Assembly (NCBI GenBank): GCA_036741355.1
Contig: DAINSK010000029.1
Location: 1-41,585 of the forward strand
Source of the DNA: JBBRGK01 sp036741355
GTDB taxonomy: Bacteria; Chloroflexota; Dehalococcoidia; CAUJGQ01
Length of the DNA: 41,585 bases
Direction: 5' to 3'
Part shown: positions 40,709 to 41,585 of the stretch, piece after piece
Numbering within the stretch: the first letter of the stretch is position 1
Layout of the letters: each line of letters begins with the position of its first letter
Notes under the pieces: generated by a model
Told to the model about the DNA's origin: nothing
Database searches by the model: none
The model's input: only the letters and a program-made list of their open reading frames with translations
Translations under genes and position numbers: made by a program

Positions 40709-41585
40709 ATGATCCCGCATGCGACCAGGGCACGATGGGCGGCACGGACAACGTGGGCGTCCACAACGGTGGGAATAGTTTGTGCAATTGCCGCGGGCAG
40801 CGCCCGTGCCGACAGCGGTCCAACCGGCAAACTGGTCTATACGGGAAGCGATGGCATCTACGTTCAGCGGATCGATGGTACCGCGGCCCGCAGGGTGTGG
40901 AACGCGCCGAAAAGTGGTGAGGGTTCCGAGCCGCGCTGGTCAGACGACGGGGCCCGTATCGCTTTCGATGGGCCGGACGGCAACATCTGGGTGATGAACG
41001 CGGACGGCTCGAATCTGCAGGCGGTCAATACCCAGGCTGTCTCCCCTTCGGGATGCGGCGAAGACGGCTGCGAGGACCCGGGGACGTCGGCGGATTCGCC
41101 GCGCTGGTCACATGACGGCAGCCAGCTTTCTTACCGGCTTGTCGAAAGGCTGGCAACCGGCTCGATTTGGACGGTGCCTGCACAGAACGGATACACTCCG
41201 AGACTTGTCGCGTCGGCAAGCGACCTTTGTATTTTCAACGAAGGCTGGACGCCGGACGAAAAGCCACTGTTCAGTCGCTGTGAGTCGGGTGGAAGCCCCA
41301 GCAACGCGACGTACACCGTCACCAGCAGCCAGCAGGCGGTCGTCGCCGGCTCCCAGGTGGCATTTTCCGCCGATGGCAACCGGTTGGCGTTTTCAAACCA
41401 CGCGCTGACCAACGGCTCGGTCCCGGTCAATCTGTTCATCGCGGCGAAGGACGGTAGCGGGGCCAGGATGGTCGCCCGTGGAGGCCAAAACCCCGAATGG
41501 TCGCGTAACGGGCTGCTCGCCTACCAGACGGCATCGGCCGACGGCTGGACTATACGCGTTTACGATCCGACGTCGGGCAGCGATA
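40709..41585 (+). CDS. Secreted WD40-like (TolB-type PD40) beta-propeller protein, partial at the window end
   Basis: A frame starting at ATG 40709 (AGGGAAGG about eight bases upstream) stays open to the end of the window, giving at least 292 residues. It has a signal peptide (TTVGIVCAIAAGSARA, likely cut after ARA) and then repeated TolB-type propeller blades: EPRWSDDGARIAFDGPDG with NIWVMNADGSNLQ, SPRWSHDGSQLSYR, and QVAFSADGNRLAFSNH. Each blade carries the W-S-x-D-G pattern of PD40 repeats. Two cysteines close together (SGCGEDGCEDPG) suggest a disulfide. It is probably exported and binds a ligand or partner; function is unknown. The true C-terminus lies outside. Confidence 0.88.
   Translation, partial: MIPHATRARWAARTTWASTTVGIVCAIAAGSARADSGPTGKLVYTGSDGIYVQRIDGTAARRVWNAPKSGEGSEPRWSDDGARIAFDGPDGNIWVMNADGSNLQAVNTQAVSPSGCGEDGCEDPGTSADSPRWSHDGSQLSYRLVERLATGSIWTVPAQNGYTPRLVASASDLCIFNEGWTPDEKPLFSRCESGGSPSNATYTVTSSQQAVVAGSQVAFSADGNRLAFSNHALTNGSVPVNLFIAAKDGSGARMVARGGQNPEWSRNGLLAYQTASADGWTIRVYDPTSGSD

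Noticed and set aside
1..41585. tRNA, rRNA, riboswitches and rho-independent terminators
   Set aside because: I looked for cloverleaf-like arms, conserved riboswitch cores and hairpins with T-runs and found none that I could support by eye; a covariance-model scan would be needed to exclude them.

Overview
The window is about 41.6 kb of GC-rich, gene-dense bacterial chromosome holding roughly 35 protein genes and no rRNA, tRNA or CRISPR array that I can see. No phage or plasmid genes and no full transposon are present. The gene set (MrfA/MrfB-type helicase and exonuclease, LarB/LarC, a LipM-type octanoyltransferase, F420-type LLM oxidoreductase, MMPL transporter, secreted S8 protease with a C-terminal GWNLVGVP-type module, many beta-propeller and Thr-Pro-linker proteins) and the GTG/TTG starts resemble Chloroflexota (Dehalococcoidia or Thermomicrobia-like lineages). 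That placement is inference only; no marker gene settles it.

Layout. 1-6.1 kb: tail of a probable asparaginase-type hydrolase, a small inverted-repeat element, a methyltransferase, guaB, a Nudix hydrolase, a Uma2-family protein, an amidohydrolase and a flavin reductase. 6.3-9.9 kb: an mrfA-mrfB pair with a GTGA start/stop overlap. 10-12.8 kb: an AlbA_2-type protein, a frame-disrupted hypothetical gene and a lipM-type octanoyltransferase. 12.8-21.2 kb: a minus-strand block (pheA, S8 protease, bifunctional aldolase/dehydrogenase, larB, larC, a TIG lipoprotein). 21.3-30.3 kb: a plus-strand block (coiled-coil protein, S9 peptidase, hotdog thioesterase, a 288-bp inverted-repeat element, LLM oxidoreductase, a frame-disrupted SDR, MMPL transporter, tmk). 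30.2-35 kb: DUF309 protein, NRAMP-like transporter, a decayed CoA-transferase fragment, a secreted protein with an internal duplication, and an inositol-dehydrogenase-like enzyme. 35-41.6 kb: MFS transporter, NifU-like protein, a membrane protein coupled to a second MrfA-like helicase, an FMN reductase and the start of a secreted beta-propeller protein that runs off the end.

Genes that appear to work together. mrfA and mrfB form a DNA-repair pair, and a second DUF1998-type helicase lies 29 kb away without an exonuclease. The aldolase/dehydrogenase fusion is followed directly by larB and larC. The fusion is expected to make L-lactate from a deoxysugar, and LarB/LarC help make the nickel-pincer cofactor of lactate racemase, so the three genes form a plausible L-lactate to D-lactate route. 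Four places show broken or non-canonical reading frames (near 11.33, 15.89, 26.91 and 32.46 kb). They may be true decay or assembly errors, and should be checked before strong conclusions are drawn from those genes.
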